Below are positions 33,651 through 44,210 of a stretch of 64,000 nucleotides of DNA, piece by piece. Position 1 is the stretch's first letter, and the number at the start of each line of letters is the position of its first letter. Source of the stretch: Cephalotus follicularis (Eukaryota; Streptophyta; Magnoliopsida; Oxalidales; Cephalotaceae); contig BDDD01005035.1 in NCBI GenBank assembly GCA_001972305.1, positions 1-64,000 of the forward strand, in the 5' to 3' direction. Made by a program: the position numbers and the translations under genes. The notes beneath the pieces were generated by a model. That model was not told the origin of the DNA. It did not search any database and saw only the letters and a list, made by a program, of their open reading frames with translations.

Positions 33651-35841
33651 TTATTTCTCTTTTCTCCTTCTCTATAATTTTAAAGTCTATTTCAAAATTA
33701 AAATGTTTCTCCCTTTAGTAAATTAAAGACTCTCTCTTTAATTTTGATTTAATAAAATTAAATCATGCTCCGGCTTTAAATCTCTTATATATCAAGATGA
33801 CTATTAGTGGAATGAAAAACAAACCACTAATGTCAAAATAATATATACTAGTTAAAAATTAGATTTACCAACAAGCGAGCATGTGAGCAGCATGCATCAC
33901 TTTCCCAATAATCAGGCGGGACCCGAAAGCCCAGTGGATTTTCGGTACGATGATAAATTTCCCAGAACATCCCGAAGTTCCAGTACTACTATCCAGCTAA
34001 TAGTCCCGGTGTGATCTATGATCACCCCCGGATTCGTGGACCAAAAAGTACCACGTATATCATCCGTTATCCGATTCCCCACTACTTCATCACTGTCACC
34101 GGTTTATGTGCCGCGTATCCTTCATCATCTCGGCTCCTACCGCAGACTAGGGTTTTGATAAATGTCACCCCTAGGTAAAACCGCGATAACTATAATTCTA
34201 TGAACGTACTGAGACTATGGGAGATATCCCCTGAAACCTCTTGTTGCCAATCTCCCAGTACCCGGCCAGGATTTTAAGTCTTCAACGGTCATAGATGTTA
34301 TGGAGCCTATAACCCTCAACACGGGTGTGAGGATCCCATCTTGCCAACTCACCCATACATCTCAATGCAGCTCCCACAAGGCCCAAAGACAACCCTTTTG
34401 CCAGCACGTGGCTAGAGCTGGGGAAGGCGGAAATCAAAGCCAGGCAGTTACTACCTAATGCATGCTTGCCGCTCAGGTCTAATGATACAACGTAAATCAC
34501 ATGTGATCTAGTAGTCAACTTTGACTAAGCACTACCGCGACAATAGGAACTCTATTGATAGAGGTGTTGACTCTAAAAATAGATAACCTATGGTGGGTCG
34601 GTTCAGTGTCGTGCCTCTGCACGCACCCCGCATAAGCTTTAGGGTAAAACCCAAATGGCAATGAGATGATCCATCCTCCTATACCATTCGGAGCAAGCAT
34701 AACACATCAGGTCTTTGCGGTTCATCAATTGCCCTACGAAAGTGAACCTATGACTTGGAACTTTTGTCACAAGGGAGTAAGGATCTCATTCTCATAACCT
34801 CTCAGGCACGAGATCCAACCCTTTACGGACAGGACACTATATGTGTATTCAGTTGACATGATGATCAACTGATCCATTGAGACGGTTTGGGATTCTAAAT
34901 ATAGCAAGATGCCAATCTTTTATTTAAAATGCACAATAAAACATGAATGGAACTATCACACCCCGATTTCGAACAATGACATTTAAGTGATAGCAATTAA
35001 CATAATAATCCGACTTATCCATATTACGATAAATTTAAACCTTTTAAAACAGATATATCAGTCGCGAAAGCCTTTAATATAAGCCGAACTAACAACATAA
35101 CACGCATGTCACACCCCGTCTTTCCACAACATAGACAACATATAAGTGGTACGGCAATCAACATAAGATAATTCAGCTCGTGCAACATATCGATAAATTA
35201 AAACTTTCAATAGCGGAAGCAATAACATAAATGAGCCGAATTTAAAACTCGCATCACGCATCCTATACTACGTGATGCCTGATAATCCAACATGACTGTT
35301 GATCGCCCAAAATGGAGCGTGAAATAATACATCAGCACGAGATAACAATGTAAACCATGTTACAAATAATCCCAAATACATATCATGATAAATGTTCAAC
35401 AACTCAATTACAAAAAGAGAATATCCAAGCCTTCTCTTTAAATCTCCGTGCATGCTCCATAACATGTCCACTCCATCAATCTGTTACAGTAGGGGTTAGC
35501 CTTTGTCCTCACTCGGCTAAGTGAATAAACCCATGAAATACAGTTCGAGTCATAAGATAAGGAGTATCATGAATGAATGCATAATGATGAGCCATGACAT
35601 GAAATTTTCGAAGTAAATATACTTTTGTATAAAAATATATGCATGCTCACAATACAGGTATAACTTGTAAGTTATATCAACACAAGCAGTAAATATGTTC
35701 CCAAAAAGGAACCAGACAATCCAATCGTCATGACCGTCGCCACCTCCTGGCCCCAACGTCATAAAGCATCTAGGTTCGTTTCTAGAGTCGTTTTGGGTCT
35801 AACAGGTCCTATTCAAGTGAAGTTCTATTGTCCAGGAGGGA

Positions 35842-36222
35842 AGACGTCGATGTCATTTCTTAAGGCGTCGATGTCTTTTAGCCTAAAGCGTCAATCCTAT
35901 GTACAAATATTTCCAGGCGTATTCGAACCAAAGACGTCGATGTCTTTACAAAGACGTCGATGTCTTTTTCATACCAGAGAGTATCAGTTCGCGAGCCTTG
36001 ATTCTAGAGGGTAGAATCCGGCCTTTTAATCCCTCATATAGACGAATCCCACTCTCTAAACATGTAAGGCTTGCTACTGGTTAATAGGAACATAACCAGA
36101 ACATCAATTCGAATCTAAACAAGCGATTCCATGTGGCTAAATGGCCATCTAAAATGAACATCACAGTTCTATAATTTCCCAGAAAAGGCATCGATGTCTT
36201 TTACAAAGACGTCGATGTTTTT
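35842..36222. repeat. palindrome clusters in the 550-bp module of G2-prime
   Basis: AAGACGTCGATGTCATTT, AAGGCGTCGATGTCTTTT, AAAGACGTCGATGTCTTT twice (35934-35970), and a second pair AAAGGCATCGATGTCTTTT and AAAGACGTCGATGTTTTTT (36184-36222). This part of the LTR is absent from G2. Confidence 0.9.
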
Positions 36223-36666
36223 TTACAACACAGAACGTGTTTTCCACGATTTAACACGCCAAGCTATTATCAAATCCATTCTTTACACAACAGATTCACA
36301 TATTCGTGTAATAGTACATGCAAGATCAACTCAGTGTATCACAGTAACACTACAACAAGTTCAAAATCACAATTCCATCATTAACATGCAATTCACCATG
36401 CTATACATTAACTTAGAACTCAAAATGCATGTATAAATCCATCACTTTCCCCTACCTTATTGTTCCAAGTTAGGAACTGGAAAGTCCACCTCTTTAAGTC
36501 CCCAAGTTCTGGCTACCAGCAGCTCCAAGATCCCTTAGCAACTGCTGCCCACGAGCTCCAATCTCAGCTCCAAGCAAACTCAACAATGGTGCCTCTCACA
36601 CTCACTGTTTTCTTCCCTCTCTTTCTTATGGTGTTTTAAAACGAGAGAGAGAAGTGGGAAGGGTTG

Positions 36667-36674
36667 TTTTTATA
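36667..36674 (-). promoter_or_regulatory. TATA box in G2-prime LTR
   Basis: The minus strand reads CTGTATAAAAACAACC, a good TATA box. In both G2 LTRs the aligned sequence reads ACCTAAGAACGACC, so the box is lost there. The palindrome cluster 36972-37118 lies 300-450 bp upstream. Confidence 0.65.
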
Positions 36675-36971
36675 CAGATGGCTCCTTCCTAACCTCTTTC
36701 TTCTACCATTTAACAGGCCACCCCCGAGATCTCTCCCACTTTCCTTCTTTCTGCATTTCTTTTTTTGTTTTCTATTCTTCCCTTTTTGCAGGTTGCATGT
36801 TAGGCTGTATATTCCTTGCATGTTCCAAGTGAGGGCAGGTTTTAGTATTCCTGGCAATACACCGACATGTCCAACACGTCACAATGCACTTGTAAAGGCA
36901 TCTGGTAAAGCCCCATAAAAATCCCCCTTGCATGTTACTCTGCCGACGAAGAACGTGATAGCCATTCTTAC

Positions 36972-37118
36972 AAAGGCGTCGACGTCTTTTCCTTAGACGT
37001 CGATGCCTTTTCCATTTTTTGTAAGAAGGTGTCGATGCCTTCTCTCCATGTTGACTTTCATTCACGTGTACCACACTCCCCAAAGGCGTCGACGTCTTTC
37101 CAAAGACGTCGATGTCTT
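36972..37118. repeat. palindrome cluster near the start of G2-prime
   Basis: AAAGGCGTCGACGTCTTTT, AGACGTCGATGCCTTTT, AAGGTGTCGATGCCTTC, AAAGGCGTCGACGTCTTTCC and AAAGACGTCGATGTCTTTG. It corresponds to 47850-48005 and 54215-54370 in G2. Confidence 0.9.
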
Positions 37119-37605
37119 TGCCCCAAAACAGTGTCGTTTCAAGCTTTTAACACACATTCCATTCCAAAGCCATAAGTAGGGTTTGTAAGCATCCCTTGAG
37201 TTCAAAAACTCAACATTCTCATTAAATCAAGTTTAATGATTACATCATAAATCGAAATATTACATTCAGGAAAATACCGGGCGTTACAACGCATCCCATA
37301 CTACGTGTTGCAACAAAAATAACATCATTGTTAATTGCTCACGAAACGGAGCGTGAATTAACCTTCACTTTATGCATAAATATCTCCCACTTAGAAGTTA
37401 ACATATATAAATCAAATACCCAAATTATTGATTCAAACCCATAATACAAATTATCCAATTTGAACAAGTACAAGTTATCATCCTCTCCAACATGAGTAGG
37501 ATTATCATAATACAAATTTGCTTAAGCAACTTTCAATAGCAACTCCCAAAAATAGCCTTAATCGCACTTGTCCAATTGCCTCGTACAATCTGAAATAGTA
37601 GGGGG

Positions 37606-37630
37606 TTAGCCTTTGTCCTCACTCGGCTAA
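37606..37630. other. TTAGCC/GGCTAA inverted repeat in H
   Basis: TTAGCC (37606-37611) and GGCTAA (37625-37630) flank TTTGTCCTCACTC. The same structure is found in G2-prime (35496-35520) and both G2 LTRs (48936-48960 and 55298-55322), and with a 5-base loop in both G1 LTRs (42663-42679 and 56457-56473). Confidence 0.85.
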
Positions 37631-37857
37631 GTATATATATAATTTGGGATCAAGTAATGAATGACATGAATGAATACATTCATAATGCAAAACATAAATA
37701 ACATAGGATATACATGAACATATATATATATCCACCAAGCTTGTATCATCCGATAGCTACATTAACACAAGTACGAGCCTATCCCCGAAGGGGCCAGATA
37801 AAACAATCAGGTCACTAAGGACCCATCATGCCACATCAAGGTTGCTGACACCCAGGC

Positions 37858-38060
37858 TCAACATCTGGTTACTTACACAGCAGGGCTTAGTAACCCAAGG
37901 GAGTCCCTAGCTACTTGCCCAACAGAGCTCAGTAACCATTGCATGGAAAACCCTAGCTACTTACTCAACAGAGTTTAGTGGCTACCGTATAAGGAACTTC
38001 CAACTACTTTCCCAACAGGGCTCAGTAGTAGAATTCCTAGCTACTTACCCAACAGAGCTT
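37858..38060 (-). repeat. tandem repeats in LTR H
   Basis: About four to five units of 45-60 bp with the core CTAGCTACTTACCCAACAGAGC and then TTAGTAACC. Some units recur in degraded form near 38160-38190. These differ from the GTCGAC clusters. Confidence 0.75.
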
Positions 38061-38915
38061 AGTAACCCAAACAAGCCATCACAAGTAATTAGTAAAAAGA
38101 ATACTTGCAATCAAAACATCCCAAATGGGCATCAGTCCTTTTTAACACAGTTTACGTTTTCAGCTACTCACCCAACTGAGTTTAGTAGTTATCAAAATTT
38201 CACAGTCCTTTTCAAGTGATTTATAAGTATAAATTCTTGAAACATATATATATTTTGCTCAAATATATAAGAGTCATTTTTCAATCCTTTTCAAGTAGTT
38301 TTAGTGTATCATAAAATACTTGAAAACAATACATTAAAAATGTACTCCGATCTTTCGAAAATACTCATGTCCATACAACATAATTTAATTATGTGAAACC
38401 ATTTCGCAATCCTTTTTGGAAAATATACATTTCCGCACAACATCATATACACATTTCTCAAATCAAAATCATTTAAGAAATCATGCAGTATTACAAATGT
38501 GAAACCTCCAGTTACCATACACACCATGATTAGTAACCTAAGGAATTTCCATCACAATCCTTTTCCAAGTAAATTATTATGTATAAAGTACTTGACAGTA
38601 TTACATTTATTCAAAATGTATAACTAGTCTTCTTGCACAGTATTTAATCCTTCAAAAATACTTATTTTCGTATACATAATTTCAATCATTTGAAATCATT
38701 TGTACAATCCTTTTTGGAAAATATATATATTTCCATACAATCATCATATACACATTTCTCAAATTAAAATCCTTTAAGAAATCATGCGGTATCACAAAAA
38801 TTCAATTCACAGTAGTATGCAATGCAACCATATGCTCAAACATGCCTAGAGTCATTTCTAGAATCGTTCCGAAGCTAACGGGTCCAAATCGAGTCAAACC
38901 ATTCCAACCAGGAGG

Positions 38916-39460
38916 AAAGGCGTCGACGCCTTTCCTCAACGCGTCGATGCTTATTGTCCAAAAGCGTCGAGTTCATTTCCAATGTCAGTGCTTGTAACAG
39001 TACGAAACACGTCGACGTTTTTCTGTAGGCGACGATGTCCACAAGCCAAAACCCTTGGGCATCGATGTTCATCACAACGCGTCGACGCCTAAGGTAGGAA
39101 CCTTAACGCGTCCTCGCGTTATGCATTAGACCTAATACACAGCAACCAAAGACGTCGATGCCTTCCATAGACGTCGACGTTTAAGTGGCACCCGGAGGTA
39201 TCACCTCGTCCAGTCTCCATTCCAGGGAAGGATTCATCCTCTATCCAAGCATGCAACTCCAGATACATTACTTACGGTGTAACACGCACAACAGGTCATT
39301 CATATGCATAACCAGATCATCAACCCATCAACAATCCATAAATTCCAGAAGTAAACATTGCAGTCTGCAAATGTTTGTCATAGACATCGAGGCTTAACTA
39401 AGACGTTGACGTCTATTGCCTCATCGCATAAGGACATCGATGCTTACCACAAGAGCATCC
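38916..39460. repeat. palindrome clusters in the middle of H
   Basis: AAAGGCGTCGACGCCTTTCC (38916), AACGCGTCGATGCTTA, AAAGCGTCGAGTTC, AACACGTCGACGTTTTT, AACGCGTCGACGCCTAAGG, AAAGACGTCGATGCCTTCC and AGACGTCGACGTTTAAG (to 39182), then GACATCGAGGC, GACGTTGACGTC, GACATCGATGCTTA and AGCATCCACGTTTAAG (39380-39460). Confidence 0.88.
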
Positions 39461-39791
39461 ACGTTTAAGAGCCCAGAACACTGTCTCTTTCATTCCATCC
39501 ACAAAACAGGGGTACTCAACCCTTATATACATGCAATCAAGCATGGGATTCACCGAGGAATCAACATGCATACATAGTCCACACCAATAGGTGTTCAAAC
39601 CATCAACCAAACATTCAGTTCAACTCCAAACAAGCATGCAATTCATACATTTTATTCATGACAACACATTAACTTTGAACTCAAATATTGTGATGACCCG
39701 AATTTATAGTAAAGATATTAATTATGGAAAATGATTGCTATTGTGTAGTTGGCAAATATTTCAAGGGACCCGTAGTATGACCCTACACTCG

Positions 39792-40160
39792 GGGATAAAG
39801 AGTCGACAAAACTGTCTTAAGCGCCGACAGTTCCACTTAAAGCGCCGACGCTTGGGTAGTAACGATCGACGCTTAGACCCCTTCTATCTGCGCTTTAAAC
39901 CAGTGAAAGGGTAAATTGGACAAAGCCCTCACACCGTCGACGCTTAGGGATAAAGAGTCGACGCTTTGGGCAACGGTCGATGCTCTAAATGTAAAAGTCA
40001 ACGCTTCGAGATCAAGTATTGAAGTTGACTTGGAGGAGACTTAAAGCGGCAACGCTTTGTATGAAAGCGTCAGCACTTTAGTCAAGATATAAGTTGAAGA
40101 ACTCAGTATAAGGCCGTGACCATTGACGCTTAGGTGTAAAGAGTCGACGCTTTGCCATGT
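39792..40160. repeat. GTCGACGCTT cluster in LTR Y
   Basis: AAAGAGTCGACAAAAC, AAAGCGCCGACGCTTGG, CGATCGACGCTTAG, CCGTCGACGCTTAGGG, AAAGAGTCGACGCTTTGG, ACGGTCGATGCTC, AAAGTCAACGCTTCG, AAAGCGGCAACGCTTTG and AAAGAGTCGACGCTTTGCC. This is the GCGTCGACGC variant of the motif, on the plus strand. Confidence 0.88.
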
Positions 40161-40376
40161 GTCAGGTGCATAATTCTAGCTTTTTATCCCGTTTCGAAGG
40201 ATTTAAATGGATTGTAGGACACGTGTCAAGCAAGCGATGGAAGACTTATGATATTTTCCTAGAATAGGGCAGGTGGCATCAGCTGAATTCATTGAATTCA
40301 ATCACATGGAGGCAAGCTCACATGGGTGAGGTCATGGATGACACCATGCAAGCTTGGCCTCCAAGTTTGCCTCTCC

Positions 40377-40384
40377 TATATATG
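40377..40384 (+). promoter_or_regulatory. TATA box in LTR Y
   Basis: CTCCTATATATGTATG lies about 220 bp downstream of the palindrome cluster and about 690 bp from the LTR start. The position is plausible for the U3/R border. Confidence 0.55.
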
Positions 40385-41034
40385 TATGTGTATCTTCAGC
40401 TGAGCAAAAGGTTTCTTTCTGCTGAGATTGAAGAGGGAGATTTCGTGGGGGAGCAAGAAAGAAGGAGATCAAGTGAGATAAGGAAATTCTATACCCATTT
40501 ATGTCAAAGCATCCTCTGTTTTGATTCAAAATTATGCAGCAGATAGTTTAATTCATATCTTGCTCGTTTCTGGATGAAATTTCAAATGGTTGAATGTTTT
40601 GAAAACCTTAAGATGTATACTTTAACTGTTATGTTTTATGTATCTCGAAATTCTGTCGAATTCTTTGTGAAAAGCTATGTTTTCTTCTACTGCTCAGGTC
40701 TTGTTTTCAAAAGTAAACTGCAACTTTACAAATTCATTGCAGCTTCGTTTTTCAATGGAATGTTATGATTTTTATCTCTATAGATTCATTGAGATGTCTA
40801 CTTTAGCTTTTATGTTTTAAGTTTTCTACGACAGTGATTATTTCTATACGAAATATCTATTTTAGAAAAGTTATGCAAAACTATTTTCTAAAAGTTTTTG
40901 AGTTAATCACTCAAAGTGATGAGAAATGTTTTATGAATTGTGAAAGGAAATGAAATCATGGTTTCTATATGGAAAACCAGTTTTAGAAAGGTTTTACAAT
41001 GATGTTTTATGAATGCTTTGAGCTGATCACTCAA

Positions 41035-41240
41035 GGTATTAAGGAAGCTTTTATGAAATGATTTTATGAATGCATTTGAGTTAACTATTAAAATTAAGAG
41101 AAATGTTTTATGAATGCATTTGAGTTAACTACTCAAATGAAGAGAAATGTTTTATGAATGCATTTGAGTTAATTACTCAAATGAAAAGAAATGTGTTATG
41201 AATGCTTTGATCTTGTCACTCAAAGTATAAGAAATGTTTT
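41035..41240 (+). repeat. tandem hairpin repeats in LTR Y
   Basis: Three to four units of about 55-60 bp share AAATGTTTTATGAATGC, TTTGAGTTAACTACTCAAA and TGAAGAG. Each unit contains the imperfect hairpin TTTGAGT-TAACT-ACTCAAA. Weaker versions extend from 40900. Confidence 0.78.
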
Positions 41241-42280
41241 ATGAAATGTTTTATGAAATGAATGAACGACTACTAGATTGCGATCCAGTGAGGATTAATC
41301 TAGTAAAAGATTAATGAATGAACCACCCTTGGATTGTGATCCAAGGGAAATGGAGTGAGATGCTCAAAGTTAATGGAGCCGAGCGTGCTCACGGACATGC
41401 ATGTGATGTAAGGATAGTAATCGGGGAGTGCACAATGCCCCGGTGAAGCGGTGTAAAGGGTTCACTAGAGGTTCACGACCACCAAGTTTTATGAAATGTT
41501 CTGTTTCATGAGATATGAACAGAAAAAGTGTTTTAAAGATGTTTTCTTTATGTATGTGAAACTAAGGTTTTCAAGTATGGCTGTGATACAAGCCAAAAGA
41601 AGGTATGATTGGAAAACGTTTCTGATTGTTTTCAAGTATGCTGGTTATATATACCAGAAAATGTATGATTTTAGAAATGTTCTGGTTTTATAAAACTAGA
41701 AGATTATTTTCAAAGATATTATGAAATGTATGATGAGTGAAATGTTTTGATATAAACTATAAAAAATAACGGAATTCGATAACGTTTTATGACTATGCTT
41801 CTTACTGGGCTCTTTAAAGCTCACTCCTTTCAATGTCTTATTTTTAAAAAAATCTTCCAGGAAACAATGAACGTGATGTTGCGAGCTGTAGAGGAAGTTC
41901 GCAAAAGAAGTGTAAGGAAAAAGGAGTATGATATGCTATGCAATTATGTTTTAATGTCATGTGTTAATGTTTTGTGCCATGTAACGTTTTATGATAGACG
42001 GTGGATAGATGTTATAGTATAGAAACAAATGCTATAGGTTATGATGTTTTTATGTAAGATGATGATATCAAAAGTTATTGAACATACTTGAGTGTATGAG
42101 ATGTTAATGATAAAGGCGAGTATATGATTGTTTTATGATGTGATAAGTTTATGTTTTTCCGCTATGTAAGGTTACATGTTAAGTGATGTATAAATGTAAA
42201 GGTATTAGAAATGATCATGATAATGAGAATATGACATTTTGAAATTGGTGTTTCAAAGATGTAAGCATATGTGATCCTGT

Positions 42281-44210
42281 TGTAACACCTCGCGCCCGCA
42301 GGGCGGACATGTGGCGTTACGCTCAATCCAATACACATACAATGGTCGGGACTAGCAATATAAAAATGCGGAAGAACTTAAAACTTTCCAATACATATCG
42401 GATGCGGAAGAAACAATACACTGATCCATACATACGATACAATTCCTTTACAATACAACTCTTTTCAATACATTAACAATCTTTCAATACAAAAATCTCA
42501 ATACAATACACTCCAATTTCCACTACAAAGTCTCACAACCAGCTCCTCGGTGTCCAAGCAGTCATACGATCAACGGTCCTCAGTCCTTCTGTCCAATACT
42601 GCCTGCTGCCCTACCTATGCAGCACACAAAGGTACAACACAGCCCTACCCCGAAGGATGGGGTTAGCCACACTGGCTAAGTATAAACGCCATGCAGCATG
42701 TATAAATGTACAATGTGCAGTATCGGTGACAATTTATACAATAACAATGTGCGGTGTACAACATCGATGCATGACATGGCAAATGTACATGTACAATTGG
42801 CGATCATACTATCCGTATGACAGTGGCCCAAAATAGAGCATACATGTAGGATCTATAACAATAAATCAATGGCAGACACTCAATGGTGGTGTATGAAACA
42901 CCCAATCAATCAATCAATATCCTATAGAGCATGCGACCGGGTCAATACAATGTCAATCGGTTAACGGTGATCAATCCCACGGAAGGTAGTCCTACAAAAA
43001 GGGTGGGATATCTATCTACGGTTTCCAGATTGATCAGGTCTGGAACTCATAGATCTTCCAGCCTATGGCTGGGTCAATACGATCTCGATGAGCTACAACC
43101 GAGGGAGCTACTGATACCCTTAGGGAGCTACAGCCTCAAGGGAGCATCAATCGATAATCAATCGGTACCGCTCATCAGCGGGTCAATACAATACAATAAG
43201 TGAAACGATCGGCGGAATAGGCGGACAGAGTCAACGGCCTAACATGCCGACACGAATCATAAGGTCGCTCTATAGGATCCATACAATACAATCAATCAAT
43301 CAATCGAGTCAATACAATATTGGGTAAAGTCAATAAGTGGTGGTGTCTAATGGAGAAATGGGAACGTGAGTCCATCGTACCGACTTAGGCTCGCAACAAC
43401 ACTCACGACTCAAGCAATCGATCGATGTATCAATACAGCGTCGAAGCAAAGCAACAAGTGGTGGTGCCTAATGGAGGGATGGGAACGTGCATCCATTTTA
43501 CCGACTTAGACTCGCAGCAACACTCATGACTCAAGCAATCAATCGGTCAGTGCAATCATTAAAACTATTTTCAAACACTTGAACACCTCAAGTGAGGCTC
43601 CGGTCAAGTGGCAATATGAAAAGAAGTAGGAAACTAGCTTTAAAACAGTTAAAACTCCTTTCAGTACATTAGACGTCGATGTCTTTAATGAAAGACGTCG
43701 ACTCCTCTTTAAAATGGAGGAAAGACGTCGATGTCTTTAGAAAGACGTCGATGTCTTTAGAAATACGTCGATGTCTTTCCTTGTTCGTGTAGAGAATTGG
43801 CCAAAGACGTCGACGTCTTTTGAGAAAGGCATCGACCCTTTTCAATAAAAACAGCCTGAGAATGCGTATCAATGTTCAGCATCGACGTCTTTCCAGGGGA
43901 GAGACATCTCGAGGCAAAGACGTCGACGTCTTTAGAAAGACGTCGTTGTATTTGCTGCAGAATCAAGGATATTGCACTCGTATAAGAAAGACATCGACGC
44001 CTTTGGGCTAAGGGTCGACGTCCTTCCGGGTAGGGTCGATTTTTCTGGCAGAAAATGGGGCCAATCTCAAGCCAAAATCCAATTAAAAGACATTCTTTGA
44101 AAACCAAAGTTTACAGTCAATCATTTGAGGTTAGTAAGACTAGTTACAACCTTCCAAATTCGATTTCAATCATTCAATTTAACAATTAGGTCAAGGGTTT
44201 GCTATAAACC
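42281..44210 (-). repeat. 3' LTR of G1, truncated at its start
   Basis: It matches 56074-57081 plus 59546 to about 60445 of the 5' LTR. It contains the TTAGCC/GGCTAA hairpin (42663-42679), an imperfect 116-bp tandem duplication (43333-43550) and the palindrome array 43672-44035. At 44210 it joins directly to integrase coding sequence. Confidence 0.87.
43672..44035. repeat. palindrome array in G1 3' LTR, with perfect 18-bp copies
   Basis: AAAGACGTCGACGTCTTT occurs exactly at 43803-43820 and 43916-43933. Degenerate copies include TTAGACGTCGATGTCTTT, AAAGACGTCGATGTCTTT (43722 and 43740) and AAATACGTCGATGTCTTT. The array is repeated in the 5' LTR at 59932-60285. Confidence 0.95.

Larger units (their letters stand above)
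35107..37288 (-). repeat. solo LTR G2-prime (2182 bp), inside H
   Basis: A perfect TSD ACGCA flanks it (35102-35106 and 37289-37293). In minus orientation it starts TGTAACGCCCGGTATTTTCC and ends GGGTGTGACA. It aligns with the LTR of gypsy G2 but has an additional 550-bp stretch (35724-36273) rich in GTCGAC-type motifs. It belongs to the G2 family. Confidence 0.9.

Noticed and set aside
36664-36918. 84-codon frame rich in Phe, Leu and Pro, resembling a membrane protein
   Set aside because: It comes from pyrimidine-rich, low-complexity LTR sequence (CTTTCTTTCTG and similar) and is not conserved in the G2 LTRs.
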